From Herbaspirillum sp. alder98 (GTDB taxonomy: Bacteria; Pseudomonadota; Gammaproteobacteria; Burkholderiales; Burkholderiaceae_D): a stretch of 64,000 bases of DNA. Under the pieces are notes generated by a model that was not told where the DNA came from, searched no databases, and saw only the letters and a program-made list of their open reading frames with translations. Positions 55,867-64,000 of the stretch are shown in pieces. A program made the translations under genes and the position numbers. How positions within the stretch are numbered: the first letter of the stretch is position 1; every line of letters starts with the position of its first letter. The stretch is from assembly GCF_020179755.1 (NCBI RefSeq), contig NZ_JAIUCY010000005.1:124001-188000 (forward strand), read 5' to 3'.

Positions 55867-56352
55867 ATGCAGCGCCGCCAACTTCATCTGCCCGACGAAG
55901 CCGCCACCGTGCGCCTGGGCGCAGACCTGGCCCAGGCATTGACGCCGGGCCTGGTGCTGTACCTGCACGGCGACCTGGGCGCCGGCAAGACCACTTTCAC
56001 CCGCGCGCTGCTGCATGCAGCCGGTTACCAGGGGCGGGTCAAGAGCCCTACCTATACGCTGGCCGAGCCCTATGAGGTCAAGCTGGCAGAGCGCATGGTA
56101 ACAGTCATCCACTTCGATCTCTACCGGATGGCCAGCCCGGAAGAGTTCCTGGATGCGGGGTTTCGTGAACATTTCAACGAAAACACCATCTGTGTCATCG
56201 AATGGCCGGAAAAAGGTGACCCAGTGTTGCCTGCACCGGACATAAAGCTCACCCTGGTACTCGCAGCCCACGGCCGTGATGTAGAATTATGCGCGTTGTC
56301 CGACAAGGGTCTTGAATGCCTCGCTCGACTGAAATTCGCTCCGAATCTGTAA
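55867..56352 (+). CDS. tsaE: tRNA threonylcarbamoyladenosine biosynthesis ATPase TsaE
   Basis: 161 residues. P-loop YLHGDLGAGKTTFTRALLHAAG (residues ~35-56), VKSPTYTLAEPYE and HFDLYRMASPEEF with the Asp of Walker B, and CVIEWPEKG. It regenerates the TsaD-TsaB complex for t6A synthesis. The amidase gene starts inside its 3' end (37-bp overlap), so they are translationally linked. Confidence 0.97.
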   Translation: MQRRQLHLPDEAATVRLGADLAQALTPGLVLYLHGDLGAGKTTFTRALLHAAGYQGRVKSPTYTLAEPYEVKLAERMVTVIHFDLYRMASPEEFLDAGFREHFNENTICVIEWPEKGDPVLPAPDIKLTLVLAAHGRDVELCALSDKGLECLARLKFAPNL

Positions 56353-57668
56353 AGTCCAAAAGCCGCCGCACTGTTCTCAAAGCCGGCGGTGTCCTGTTCG
56401 TCTCCGTGGTAACCCCATTGCCTGCCTGCGCCTCGCAGATCCTGGCGGTGCGGGTCTGGCCGTCCGACGACTACACCCGCGTCACGCTCGAGAACGACAG
56501 CAACCTCAAGGTCACTCACTTCGTGGTCAAGGACCCGGAGCGCCTGGTGGTCGACATCGAAGGCATCGATCTCAACAGCACCCTGAAGGACCTGGTGGCC
56601 AAGATCCAGCCCAACGACCCGTACATCAAGCAGGTGCGCGTGGGCCAGAACCGGCCCAGCGTGGTGCGCCTGGTGTTCGACCTGAAGGACGAGATCAAGC
56701 CGCAGGTGTTCACGCTGGCCCCGGTGGGCGAATACAAGTACCGCTTCGTGATCGACCTGTATCCGTCCAATCCGGCAGACCCGATCGCCGCGCTGATCCA
56801 GAAGGGCGACTGGCTCAAGGACACCCCGCGCGAGCCGGCCCAGGCGCAGGCGCCGGTCAAGCCTGACCCGGCACCGCTGGCCGAGGCCAAGCCGCCGGCC
56901 GAGGAACGGGCCGAGAAGAACCCGAAGGTGGTCCAGGAAGAGCCGCGCATGCAGCTTAACCGCATGATCACCATCGCCCTCGACCCCGGCCACGGCGGCG
57001 AAGACCCGGGCGCCACCGGCGCCCGCGGCAATCGCGAGAAAGACGTGGTGCTGTCGATTGCCAAGCGGCTCAAGCGCAAGATCGAGCAATACCCCAACAT
57101 GCGCGTCATGCTCACCCGTGACGCCGACTTCTTCGTCCCGCTGGGCATGCGCGTGGTCAAGGCGCGCAAGGTGCAGGCCGACCTGTTCGTATCGATCCAC
57201 GCCGACGCCTTCGTGCAGCCCACCGCGCGCGGCTCGTCGGTGTTCGCCCTGTCCGAAAAGGGCGCCAGCTCCACCGCCGCCCGTTGGCTGGCCAACAAGG
57301 AAAACTCGGCCGACCTGATTGGCGGCGTCAACATCAAGACCCACGACCGCCAGCTCGCCAGCGTCCTGCTCGACCTCTCGACCACGGCCCAGATCAACGA
57401 CAGCCTGCGGGTCGGCAATGCGGTCCTGAAGGAAATCGGCGGCATCAACCGCTTGCACAAGGGTGCAGTGGAACAGGCCGGCTTTGCCGTGCTGAAGGCG
57501 CCGGACATCCCCAGTATCCTGATCGAGACCGCGTTCATCTCGAACCCGGAAGAAGAAGCCAAGCTGACCGACGAGCGTTATCAGGACCAGTTGGCCGATG
57601 CCATCCTCACCGGGATTCGCAAGTACTTTGCCAAGAATCCACCGCTGGCCAAGAACAAGCTGACCTGA
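56316..57668 (+). CDS. amiC: N-acetylmuramoyl-L-alanine amidase AmiC-type, Tat-like signal
   Basis: 450 residues. The N-terminus KSRRTVLKAGGVLFVSVVTPLPACA has a twin-arginine pattern (SRRTVLK) as in E. coli AmiC. The AMIN septal-targeting domain is ~45-150 (VRVWPSDDYTRVTLEND). A Pro/Ala/Glu linker ~185-215 leads to the Amidase_3 domain with zinc ligands in DPGHGGEDPGA, Glu in GNREKDVVL, SIHADAF, and catalytic Glu in ILIETAFISN. It splits septal peptidoglycan during daughter-cell separation. Confidence 0.95.
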   Translation: MPRSTEIRSESVKSKSRRTVLKAGGVLFVSVVTPLPACASQILAVRVWPSDDYTRVTLENDSNLKVTHFVVKDPERLVVDIEGIDLNSTLKDLVAKIQPNDPYIKQVRVGQNRPSVVRLVFDLKDEIKPQVFTLAPVGEYKYRFVIDLYPSNPADPIAALIQKGDWLKDTPREPAQAQAPVKPDPAPLAEAKPPAEERAEKNPKVVQEEPRMQLNRMITIALDPGHGGEDPGATGARGNREKDVVLSIAKRLKRKIEQYPNMRVMLTRDADFFVPLGMRVVKARKVQADLFVSIHADAFVQPTARGSSVFALSEKGASSTAARWLANKENSADLIGGVNIKTHDRQLASVLLDLSTTAQINDSLRVGNAVLKEIGGINRLHKGAVEQAGFAVLKAPDIPSILIETAFISNPEEEAKLTDERYQDQLADAILTGIRKYFAKNPPLAKNKLT

Positions 57669-57676
57669 CGCCTCTT

Positions 57677-57707
57677 GCCACCGGTGCCCGCTGCGAGCGC
57701 CGGTGGC
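57677..57707 (+). terminator. Hairpin after amiC without clear U-tract
   Basis: GCCACCGG (57677-57684) pairs with CCGGTGGC (57700-57707), 9 bp after the stop. No T-run follows, so termination efficiency is uncertain. Confidence 0.4.
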
Positions 57708-57899
57708 CTATTGCCGAAAGAGCAAAACTAAGCCTCAAAACCGCGTCTCCTTTGCAGATCGACATCTGCACGGTTTCATTAGACTCGTCCCATGGCGGAG
57801 GATCACCCCTCCGGCTCTACGTGCGGGGGCGCGTAAGACATCCATCATCATCAATTACCCCGCGGTTTCACATCGACTAATCTACACAAAGGTTTAGTA

Positions 57900-59435
57900 A
57901 TGGAAGCTATGCGGTTGAACGGTCTTCGTTCGTGTTCCTGCTCGTCTGTCATCCTGCGTCGACTCAAGCCTACGGGCGCCGTGGCCATGCTGCTCTCGGC
58001 GCTGGTGCTGGCGGGTTGTGGCGCAGTCAGTGTGCAACCCTATTCCGAAGCCGAACTGAAGGCGCTCACGGCAACTGACCGCGCCACCGCGCAGCAGGAC
58101 GTGCCACCCATCAGCGCGCCGCTGACGATGGAGCAAGCCATCGCACGCGCGCTCAAGTACAACCTCGAGCGCCGCGTCAAGATGCTCGAAGAAGCACTGG
58201 CCTTCGACCAGCTCGACACCGCCACCTGGGACATGCTGCCGCGTTTCATGGCGCAAGCCGGTTATAGCCGTCGCAACAAGGATCTCATCACCAGCAGCGT
58301 CGATTCGGTCACCGGCCAGCCATCGCTGGCGCATCCCTATGTGTCCTCCGACCGCGCGCATACTACCTCCGACCTCGGCCTGACCTGGAACCTGCTCGAT
58401 TTCGGCCTGAGCTACATCGCCGCCAAACAGCAGGCCGATCGGGTGCTGATCGCCACCGAACGCCGCCGCAAGGCCATGCACCTGCTGTTGCAAGACGTGG
58501 TCACTGCCTTCTGGCGCACCGCCAGCAACCAGAAGCTGAGCGAACAGGTGACCCAGACGATCATCAATGCCGAAAGCGCCCTGGAGGATGCGCGCCGCGC
58601 CGAATCCGAACGCGTGCGCTCGCCCATCGACGCCTTGCGCTACCAGCGCCAGTTGCTGGAAAACCTGCGCCTGCTCGAAACCATCGAGCAAGACCTGGCT
58701 GCCGGCCGACTGGAACTGGCGCAGTTGATCAATGCACCGCCGGGCATGCATTTCCGGGTGGTGGAGCCGGACGAACGTCTCTCCACCCCGCTATTGGGCA
58801 TGCCCATGCAGCAGATGGAAGAAATGGCCATGACGCATAACGCCGACATCCGCGAGCAGCAATACAACAGCCGGATTGCGGTGGAGGAAACCAAGCGCGC
58901 GATGTTGAAGCTGTTTCCCAACCTGTCCTTCAATACCGGCATCCGCCACGACAGCGATCGCTACATGATCAACAACACCTGGAACGAGACCGGCCTGCAG
59001 CTCTCGTACAACATCTTCAACCTGCTGGCCGCGCCCTCGCAGAAAAAACTGGCCGAAGCCGGCGTGAAGCTGGCCGACCAGCGCCGCATCGCCACCCTGA
59101 TGACCGTGCTGACCCAGGTCTATCTCTCGCGCATGCAATACGAGACCGCCTATCGCCAATATCTGCGCTCGGACGAAATCTGGCATGCCGACGAAAAGAT
59201 CGCCGAGCACAGCCGCAACCGCGAACTGGTGCAAACGCAGAGCCGGCTGGAACTGGTCTCCAACAACGCGGCGGCCATCGTCAGCATGCTGCGTCGCTAC
59301 CAGTCCATGGCGCAGGTGCAGAACATGCGCGGCAAGCTGCAGGCCACGCTGGGCATGGAACCCGAGATCGGCAGCGTGGATGAACTCTCGCTCGATGAAC
59401 TCACCCGGCAGGTCGCAGACGGCCTGCAGCAATAA
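57900..59435 (+). CDS. TolC-family outer-membrane efflux lipoprotein
   Basis: 511 residues. Lipoprotein signal with lipobox LVLAGC (Cys near residue 40). Two OEP repeats are recognisable: LTMEQAIARALKYNLERRVKMLEEAL (first) and MEEMAMTHNADIREQQYNSRIAVEETKRAML (second), with the long periplasmic coiled-coil stretches between. It forms the outer-membrane exit duct of a tripartite export system. AAAGG lies 7 bp before ATG 57900. It is the first gene of a four-gene operon. Confidence 0.9.
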   Translation: MEAMRLNGLRSCSCSSVILRRLKPTGAVAMLLSALVLAGCGAVSVQPYSEAELKALTATDRATAQQDVPPISAPLTMEQAIARALKYNLERRVKMLEEALAFDQLDTATWDMLPRFMAQAGYSRRNKDLITSSVDSVTGQPSLAHPYVSSDRAHTTSDLGLTWNLLDFGLSYIAAKQQADRVLIATERRRKAMHLLLQDVVTAFWRTASNQKLSEQVTQTIINAESALEDARRAESERVRSPIDALRYQRQLLENLRLLETIEQDLAAGRLELAQLINAPPGMHFRVVEPDERLSTPLLGMPMQQMEEMAMTHNADIREQQYNSRIAVEETKRAMLKLFPNLSFNTGIRHDSDRYMINNTWNETGLQLSYNIFNLLAAPSQKKLAEAGVKLADQRRIATLMTVLTQVYLSRMQYETAYRQYLRSDEIWHADEKIAEHSRNRELVQTQSRLELVSNNAAAIVSMLRRYQSMAQVQNMRGKLQATLGMEPEIGSVDELSLDELTRQVADGLQQ

Positions 59436-59468
59436 GCGCAGCTGGGTAAATAGACCATAAGGAATACC

Positions 59469-60269
59469 ATGCCTGGATTGCCTCTCGGCTGCCGGCGCCG
59501 GCTTTCGGCGAGCCTGCTGGCGCTTGCGCCCTGCACGCTGGGACTGGCGCAACCTGCTGCCCCCGCGTCGCCGGTGGCGGCGCCGGCGACGCCGCGTTCG
59601 GCGATAGAAAAGCAGGACATTCGCGCGCAACTGGCGCCGCGCCGCTACACCACGCTGGCGGCGGAAGTCGGCGCCAAGATCAATCGCATCGAGGTGGCCG
59701 AAGGCGCACGCTTTCATGCCGGCCAGGCGCTGATCCTGTTTGACTGCTCGTTGCAGCAGGCCCAGTTGCAAAAGGTCAAGGCAGCGCTGGCCGGCGCCGA
59801 CCAGACCTATAACGCCAACCGGCGGCTGGCCGAACTGAACTCGATCAGCAAGCTGGAGCTGGAGGTGTCGCAGGCCGAAGCCAACAAGGCGCGCGCCGAT
59901 GTGTCCTACATGAACATCTCGCTGGACAAATGCCGGCTCATCGCACCGTTCAATGGCCGCGTGGCCGAACAGCGTGCCCGCGAACAACAATATGTGCAGC
60001 CCGGCCAGGCGCTGCTCGATATCCTCGACGACTCGCTGCTGGAACTGGACTTCATCGTGCCCAGCAAATGGCTGATCTGGCTCAAGCCAAACCAGAAGCT
60101 GCAGGTCGCCATCGACGAGACCGGCAAGCAGTATCCGGCCAGGATCCTGCGCATCGGCGCCCGCGTCGATCCGGTCAGCCAATCGATCAAGCTGACCGCC
60201 GCCATCGACGGCCAGTTCGATGAATTGATGGCGGGCATGAGCGGCAAGGTGCTGATCGCACCGCCATGA
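59469..60269 (+). CDS. Short periplasmic adaptor (RND/HlyD membrane-fusion type)
   Basis: 266 residues with a signal peptide (LSASLLALAPCTLGLAQP). The lipoyl/coiled-coil layout is RRYTTLAAEVGAKINRIEVAEGARFHAGQALILFD, a helical hairpin (LQKVKAALAGADQTYNANRRLAE), the second lipoyl half CRLIAPFNGRVAEQRAREQQYVQPGQALLDI, then a beta-barrel. It has no membrane anchor besides the signal. The next gene starts 4 bp inside its end. Confidence 0.88.
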   Translation: MPGLPLGCRRRLSASLLALAPCTLGLAQPAAPASPVAAPATPRSAIEKQDIRAQLAPRRYTTLAAEVGAKINRIEVAEGARFHAGQALILFDCSLQQAQLQKVKAALAGADQTYNANRRLAELNSISKLELEVSQAEANKARADVSYMNISLDKCRLIAPFNGRVAEQRAREQQYVQPGQALLDILDDSLLELDFIVPSKWLIWLKPNQKLQVAIDETGKQYPARILRIGARVDPVSQSIKLTAAIDGQFDELMAGMSGKVLIAPP

Positions 60270-61627
60270 GCGAACAGGCGACCGCTGCCGCACCGGGTCG
60301 GCATCCATTGCTGGTGCTGCTGGACCTGGGCCGTCGCGCCCGGGTCGCGCGCAGCAGGGCGGAATTGAATTTCCTGATGGTCAACGACAGTCATGCATTG
60401 GCCCCCTATCGCCAGGCCGCCCTGTGGCTGGCCGACCGTGGCGTGGACACCCTGTCCGGCGTGGTCGAGCCCGAGGCCAATGCGCCTTATGCGCTATGGC
60501 TGGACCAGGTCTGCCGCTGTCTGGCCGGTAGTCAGCCACAGGCGCTGGCGGTCGGGCCGTACACCCTGCCGCCGGTACTGGCCGGGCAATGGTCGCAATG
60601 GCTGCCGCCCTATGGCCTGTGGCTGCCCTTTGACGGCGGCGGCCTGCTGCTGGCGGCCGATACGCCATGGGACGAGGAAAGAATCGCCCTGTTCAAGGAA
60701 TGGGGCGACACCTGGCACTACGCCTGGACGCGCCAGCAGACGAGCGCATCGCCCTGGTCCTGGCGGCGCCTGGGGCATGCGCTCAAGCAGGTATCGATGC
60801 CCGATCCGGCCAAACCCTGGTGGCGCCAGCGGCGCCTGCTGGCGGCCGCCCTGGTGGTACTCGCGCTGCTGTGCCCGGTGCGGTTATCGGTGCTGGCGCC
60901 GGGCGAACTGGTGCCGGCCAACCCGGCACTCATCCGGGCGCCGCTCGACGGCATCATCGCGCAGTTCCAGGTGCAGCCCAATGAGGCGGTCAAGGCAGGC
61001 CAGCCGCTCTTCAACTTCGACGAGGCACCGATCGCGACGCGCCTGGAGATCGCCACCCAGGGCCTGGCCACGGCCCAGGCCGAATATCGCCAGTATGCCC
61101 AGCAAGCCTTGTCAGACCCCAAATCCAAGATGCAATTGGCCAACCTCGGCGGCAAAATCGAAGAAAAGCAGGCCGAGGCCGATTTCGCCCAGGACCAGTT
61201 CCAACGCTCGCGCGTGGTCGCGCCGCAGGCCGGCATCGCGCTCTTCGACGACCCCAGCGAATGGATCGGCAAACCGGTGCAGACCGGCGAGCGCATCATG
61301 CGCATCGCCACGCCCGGCGAAGTAGAGGTCGAAGCCTGGCTGCCCATGGGCGACGCCATCCCGCTGGCCGACGAGGCCGAGGTCAAGCTGTACCTGGCAT
61401 CCTCGCCACTGTCGGCGGTGCAGGCCTGGCTGCGCTATGTGGCGCACGACGCCGTGCCGCGTCCCGATGGCAGCTATGCCTATCGTGTGCGTGCACGATT
61501 GGCGGCGCGCTCCGAATGGCGGATCGGGCTCAAGGGGACCGCCAAATTGTCCGGCCCCTGGGTGCCGCTGGTGTATTGGATGCTGCGCCGGCCACTGGCC
61601 GTGATCCGCGAGCATGTCGGCCTATGA
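60266..61627 (+). CDS. HlyD-family membrane-fusion protein with N-terminal cytoplasmic domain
   Basis: 453 residues. The first ~190 are a cytoplasmic GAF-like domain (ARSRAELNFLMVNDSHALAPYRQAALWL). One TM follows (LLAAALVVLALLCPVRLSVLAPG, ~192-214), then a periplasmic HlyD part: LIRAPLDGIIAQFQVQPNEAVKAGQPLFNFDEAP, hairpin, and RSRVVAPQAGIALFDDPSEWIGKPVQTGERIM. It overlaps both neighbours by 4 bp. Pairing of a GAF-like input with an adaptor suggests regulated assembly; that is inference. Confidence 0.85.
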   Translation: MSEQATAAAPGRHPLLVLLDLGRRARVARSRAELNFLMVNDSHALAPYRQAALWLADRGVDTLSGVVEPEANAPYALWLDQVCRCLAGSQPQALAVGPYTLPPVLAGQWSQWLPPYGLWLPFDGGGLLLAADTPWDEERIALFKEWGDTWHYAWTRQQTSASPWSWRRLGHALKQVSMPDPAKPWWRQRRLLAAALVVLALLCPVRLSVLAPGELVPANPALIRAPLDGIIAQFQVQPNEAVKAGQPLFNFDEAPIATRLEIATQGLATAQAEYRQYAQQALSDPKSKMQLANLGGKIEEKQAEADFAQDQFQRSRVVAPQAGIALFDDPSEWIGKPVQTGERIMRIATPGEVEVEAWLPMGDAIPLADEAEVKLYLASSPLSAVQAWLRYVAHDAVPRPDGSYAYRVRARLAARSEWRIGLKGTAKLSGPWVPLVYWMLRRPLAVIREHVGL

Positions 61628-63729
61628 AGATGCCGCTGCCCGCCCTGCGTGAAGAACTGGCGCTGCTGGCCGGGCCGATGCTGGCCGACGGCCAGCCCAG
61701 CCACACCCTGCACGACCCGGTGCGCAACCAGTTCTTCCAGATCGACTGGCCGACCTTCGAGATGCTGCGCCGCTGGCCTCTGGGCGAAGCCGGCGCCGTG
61801 GCCGATGCGGTCGGCCGTGACACCACCTTGCAGCTCGGGCAGGACGATGTCGAACAAGCGCTGCTGTTCCTGCGCGAGAACCAGTTGCTGCGACCACCGG
61901 CCGGCGCCAGCGCCGACTATGCCGATCGCCTGCGGCAACGGCGCGGCAGCTGGGGCCATCGCCTGCTGCACAACTACCTGTTTTTCCGGGTGTCGCTGGT
62001 GCGGCCCGACGCCTGGCTGGCGCGCTGGACGCCGCGCCTGTCGCTGTTTCATTCGCGGCTGTTCCTGGGCCTGACGCTGGCGGCATTGGGCTGGGGCACG
62101 ATCGAGATTTTCCGCCAGTGGGACGCGTTTTCGGCCACGCTGGTCGATACCATCTCCTGGCGCGGAGTGCTCAGCTACGGCATTGCCCTGACTGCGGTCA
62201 AGGTGCTGCACGAGTTGGGGCACGCGATGACCGCCAAACGCTTTGGCTGCCGGGTGCCGACCATGGGGGTGGCTTTCCTGGTGCTGTGGCCGGTGGCCTA
62301 TACCGACACCAACGAAGTCTGGAAGCTGACCGACCACCGTCAACGCCTGGCGGTGGTCGGCGCCGGCGTGCTGACCGAACTGGCGGTGGCGGCATGGTCG
62401 ACGCTGGCCTGGGCGCTACTGCCTGAAGGTACCTTGAAGTCGCTGGCGTTCCTGCTGGCGACGACCACGCTGATGGCCACACTGCTCATCAACGCCAGTC
62501 CGTTCATGCGCTTTGACGGCTACTTCCTTCTGTCGGATTGGCTGCAGATACCGAACCTGCACGCGCGCGCCTTCGCACTGGCGCGCTGGGACCTGCGCGA
62601 ACGCCTGTTCGCGCTGGGCCAGGCAGCGCCGGAACATTTCCCGCGGCCGCGCCGCATCGGCCTGATCCTGTTCGCCTATGCGACATGGATCTACCGGCTC
62701 ACCGTGTTCCTCGGCATCGCCGCACTGGTGTACGCGTTCTTCATCAAGGCCGTCGGCATCTTCCTGTTCATTATTGAAATCGGCTGGTTTGTGCTGCGCC
62801 CGTTTTCACAGGAGCTCAAGGCCTGGCAAACGCTGTGGCCTGCCATACGGCATAGCCGCCGTACCCGCGTCAGCGCTGCCATCGCCCTGCTGCTGGCGCT
62901 GTCGCTGGTGGTGCCCTGGCCGGCCCGCATCAGCACCTCGGCCTTGCTGCGACCGGCCATGCAACTGGTGCTGTATGCGCCGCCAGGCGCGCAGGTAAGC
63001 GCCATGCCGGTGACCGAGGGCCAGCATGTCGCGGCCGGTACCCTCTTGCTGACACTATCGTCGGCAGAGTTGGAAGGCCGTCTGCGCGCAGCCAGGGCGC
63101 GCGAGCGCAGATTGCAATGGCAGATCAGCTCGGCGCCCTTCGATCCGGAACAGCGCGCACAGTGGCAAGTGGCACAGGAACAGTTGGGCGCGGTGCAAGC
63201 CGAGATCGCCGCCATCCAAGCCGATGCGGTGCGCTATGCGCCGGTGGCGCCCTTTGCCGGCGTGTTGCGCGACCTGTCGCCAGACCTGCGAGCGGGCGTG
63301 TGGCTGTCGCGCCAGGAACCGCTGGCGCGACTGGTATCGGACCAGGGTCTGGCCGTGGTGACCTATCTCGACGAGGACCAGATCGGCCAGGTCAGGATCG
63401 GCGACAAGGCGCGCTTTCACGCCGACGCGCCCGAAGGCCCTTCGGCCACGCTGGAGGTGACCGGCATCGACCGCGACGCCAGCCGCATCCTGCGCGAACC
63501 GGAACTGGCGAGTCTGTTCGGCGGCACCATCATCGCCCGTGAAAAGAACGGCCAGATCTATCCCGAGCGCCCGGTCTACCGCGTCACGCTGACGGCGGGC
63601 GATGTGCGCGACTCGGCCAGGCAACACGCGTGGCGCGGCACGGTCGTATTGGACGGCCAGTGGGCCGTGCCGGCCTGGCGCTACCTGCGTGGCGCACTGG
63701 CGGTCATCCGCCGCGAGGCGGGTTTCTGA
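61624..63729 (+). CDS. M50 site-2-protease-like membrane protein fused to an HlyD domain
   Basis: 701 residues from ATG 61624, overlapping the previous stop as ATGA; the frame extends further upstream inside the preceding gene but that part is not the protein. An N-terminal PqqD-like winged segment (RNQFFQIDWPTFEMLRRW, DDVEQALLFLRENQLL) is followed by membrane helices with zinc motif HELGH (196-200) and the distal SPFMRFDGYF with Asp near 298, as in S2P proteases. After more helices comes a periplasmic HlyD portion (VLYAPPGAQVSAMPVTEGQHVAAGTLLLTLSS onward). No ABC ATPase or RND pump is in the operon, so this protein may be its inner-membrane unit. Confidence 0.88.
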   Translation: MKMPLPALREELALLAGPMLADGQPSHTLHDPVRNQFFQIDWPTFEMLRRWPLGEAGAVADAVGRDTTLQLGQDDVEQALLFLRENQLLRPPAGASADYADRLRQRRGSWGHRLLHNYLFFRVSLVRPDAWLARWTPRLSLFHSRLFLGLTLAALGWGTIEIFRQWDAFSATLVDTISWRGVLSYGIALTAVKVLHELGHAMTAKRFGCRVPTMGVAFLVLWPVAYTDTNEVWKLTDHRQRLAVVGAGVLTELAVAAWSTLAWALLPEGTLKSLAFLLATTTLMATLLINASPFMRFDGYFLLSDWLQIPNLHARAFALARWDLRERLFALGQAAPEHFPRPRRIGLILFAYATWIYRLTVFLGIAALVYAFFIKAVGIFLFIIEIGWFVLRPFSQELKAWQTLWPAIRHSRRTRVSAAIALLLALSLVVPWPARISTSALLRPAMQLVLYAPPGAQVSAMPVTEGQHVAAGTLLLTLSSAELEGRLRAARARERRLQWQISSAPFDPEQRAQWQVAQEQLGAVQAEIAAIQADAVRYAPVAPFAGVLRDLSPDLRAGVWLSRQEPLARLVSDQGLAVVTYLDEDQIGQVRIGDKARFHADAPEGPSATLEVTGIDRDASRILREPELASLFGGTIIAREKNGQIYPERPVYRVTLTAGDVRDSARQHAWRGTVVLDGQWAVPAWRYLRGALAVIRREAGF

Positions 63730-63733
63730 TACC

Positions 63734-64000
63734 TCAGGCCTCTTGCATCGGCAAGGCAGCCACCAGCCTGGCAAGATATTGATCCAGGCCATCCCGTTGC
63801 GGCTGTGCGGCCAGGCGGATCTGCTCCGACAGGGCAATGCAGCCGACGCTCTCGGCGGCCGCCCCGCCACCGCTGCCATCGCCACCCGCACTTGCACCGG
63901 CGCCGGACTCGCCCACGCGGATGTGGAACTGCGTGGCCACCGCCTTGCCGCGATTGTCGTGCGCCACCACCTTGACGGTGACATCGGCGCTCAAGCAGGC
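63734..64000 (-). CDS. C-terminal end of a large surface/secreted protein (runs off the right edge)
   Basis: The last 88 residues of a gene entering from the right. ACLSADVTVKVVAHDNRGKAVATQFHIRVGES matches the final strand pattern of cadherin/Ig-like repeats (VTVxAxDxxGxxAxxxFxIxV). A Gly/Ser/Ala-rich linker and a helical tail (LDQYLARLVAALPMQEA) follow. It converges on the M50-HlyD gene with only 4 bp between stops. It is a candidate substrate of that exporter, inferred from adjacency. Confidence 0.65.
   Translation of the reverse strand, partial: ACLSADVTVKVVAHDNRGKAVATQFHIRVGESGAGASAGGDGSGGGAAAESVGCIALSEQIRLAAQPQRDGLDQYLARLVAALPMQEA

Overview
The window looks like a chromosomal segment of a GC-rich betaproteobacterium, most likely Oxalobacteraceae (Herbaspirillum-like). 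The core genes (trxA, rho, a zinc-free L31, tsaD, plsY, xerD, tsaE, amiC, queG, dctP/dctS/dctR) and their order are of Burkholderiales type. This placement is inferred from protein style and gene order; no search was run.

Layout. 1-15 kb is ordinary chromosome: a partial AddB-like repair nuclease, trxA, rho, rpmE2, a GT39-like membrane glycosyltransferase, a MATE exporter, a GGDEF-EAL protein, a small regulator, ybiB, tsaD, plsY and the 3' part of ybaK. 15.02-48.54 kb is one mobile island inserted inside ybaK. The 5' part of ybaK is at 48.5-48.7 kb, followed by a 272-bp MITE-like element, xerD and ogt. 50.5-64 kb is again core: a candidate small RNA, dctP with a divergent dctS-dctR pair, queG, tsaE-amiC, and a four-gene TolC/HlyD/HlyD/M50-HlyD envelope operon facing the end of a large surface protein that runs off the window.

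The island fits the GInt type of genomic island: three overlapping tyrosine-recombinase genes and a small HTH/coiled-coil gene (ginABCD) at one end, then cargo, then a short AT-rich far end. Perfect 14-bp inverted arms lie at the two junctions. Joining the chromosomal flanks at the shared GC restores the ybaK reading frame. The cargo ends with a complete second ybaK, placed directly behind the severed 5' end (and presumably the promoter) of the resident gene, so the island seems to replace the function it breaks.

The cargo has two themes. (1) 22.5-37.6 kb: a co-directional block of an HD-GYP response regulator, a hybrid histidine kinase, a chemoreceptor, an APS kinase (CysC), a large repetitive autotransporter, a TPR-sulfotransferase 7 nt downstream of it, and a LivK-type periplasmic binding protein. 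I read this as a candidate surface-protein sulfation system with its own PAPS supply and sensory control. (2) 40-47.8 kb: an AT-richer defence-like block with an RloC/PrrC-like AAA ATPase bearing a CxxC zinc-hook motif and flanked by copies of a 15-bp palindrome, a PD-(D/E)XK restriction-type endonuclease, an AbiH protein and a DUF3800 protein. IS21 and IS3 remnants and a decapitated diguanylate cyclase lie between these blocks.
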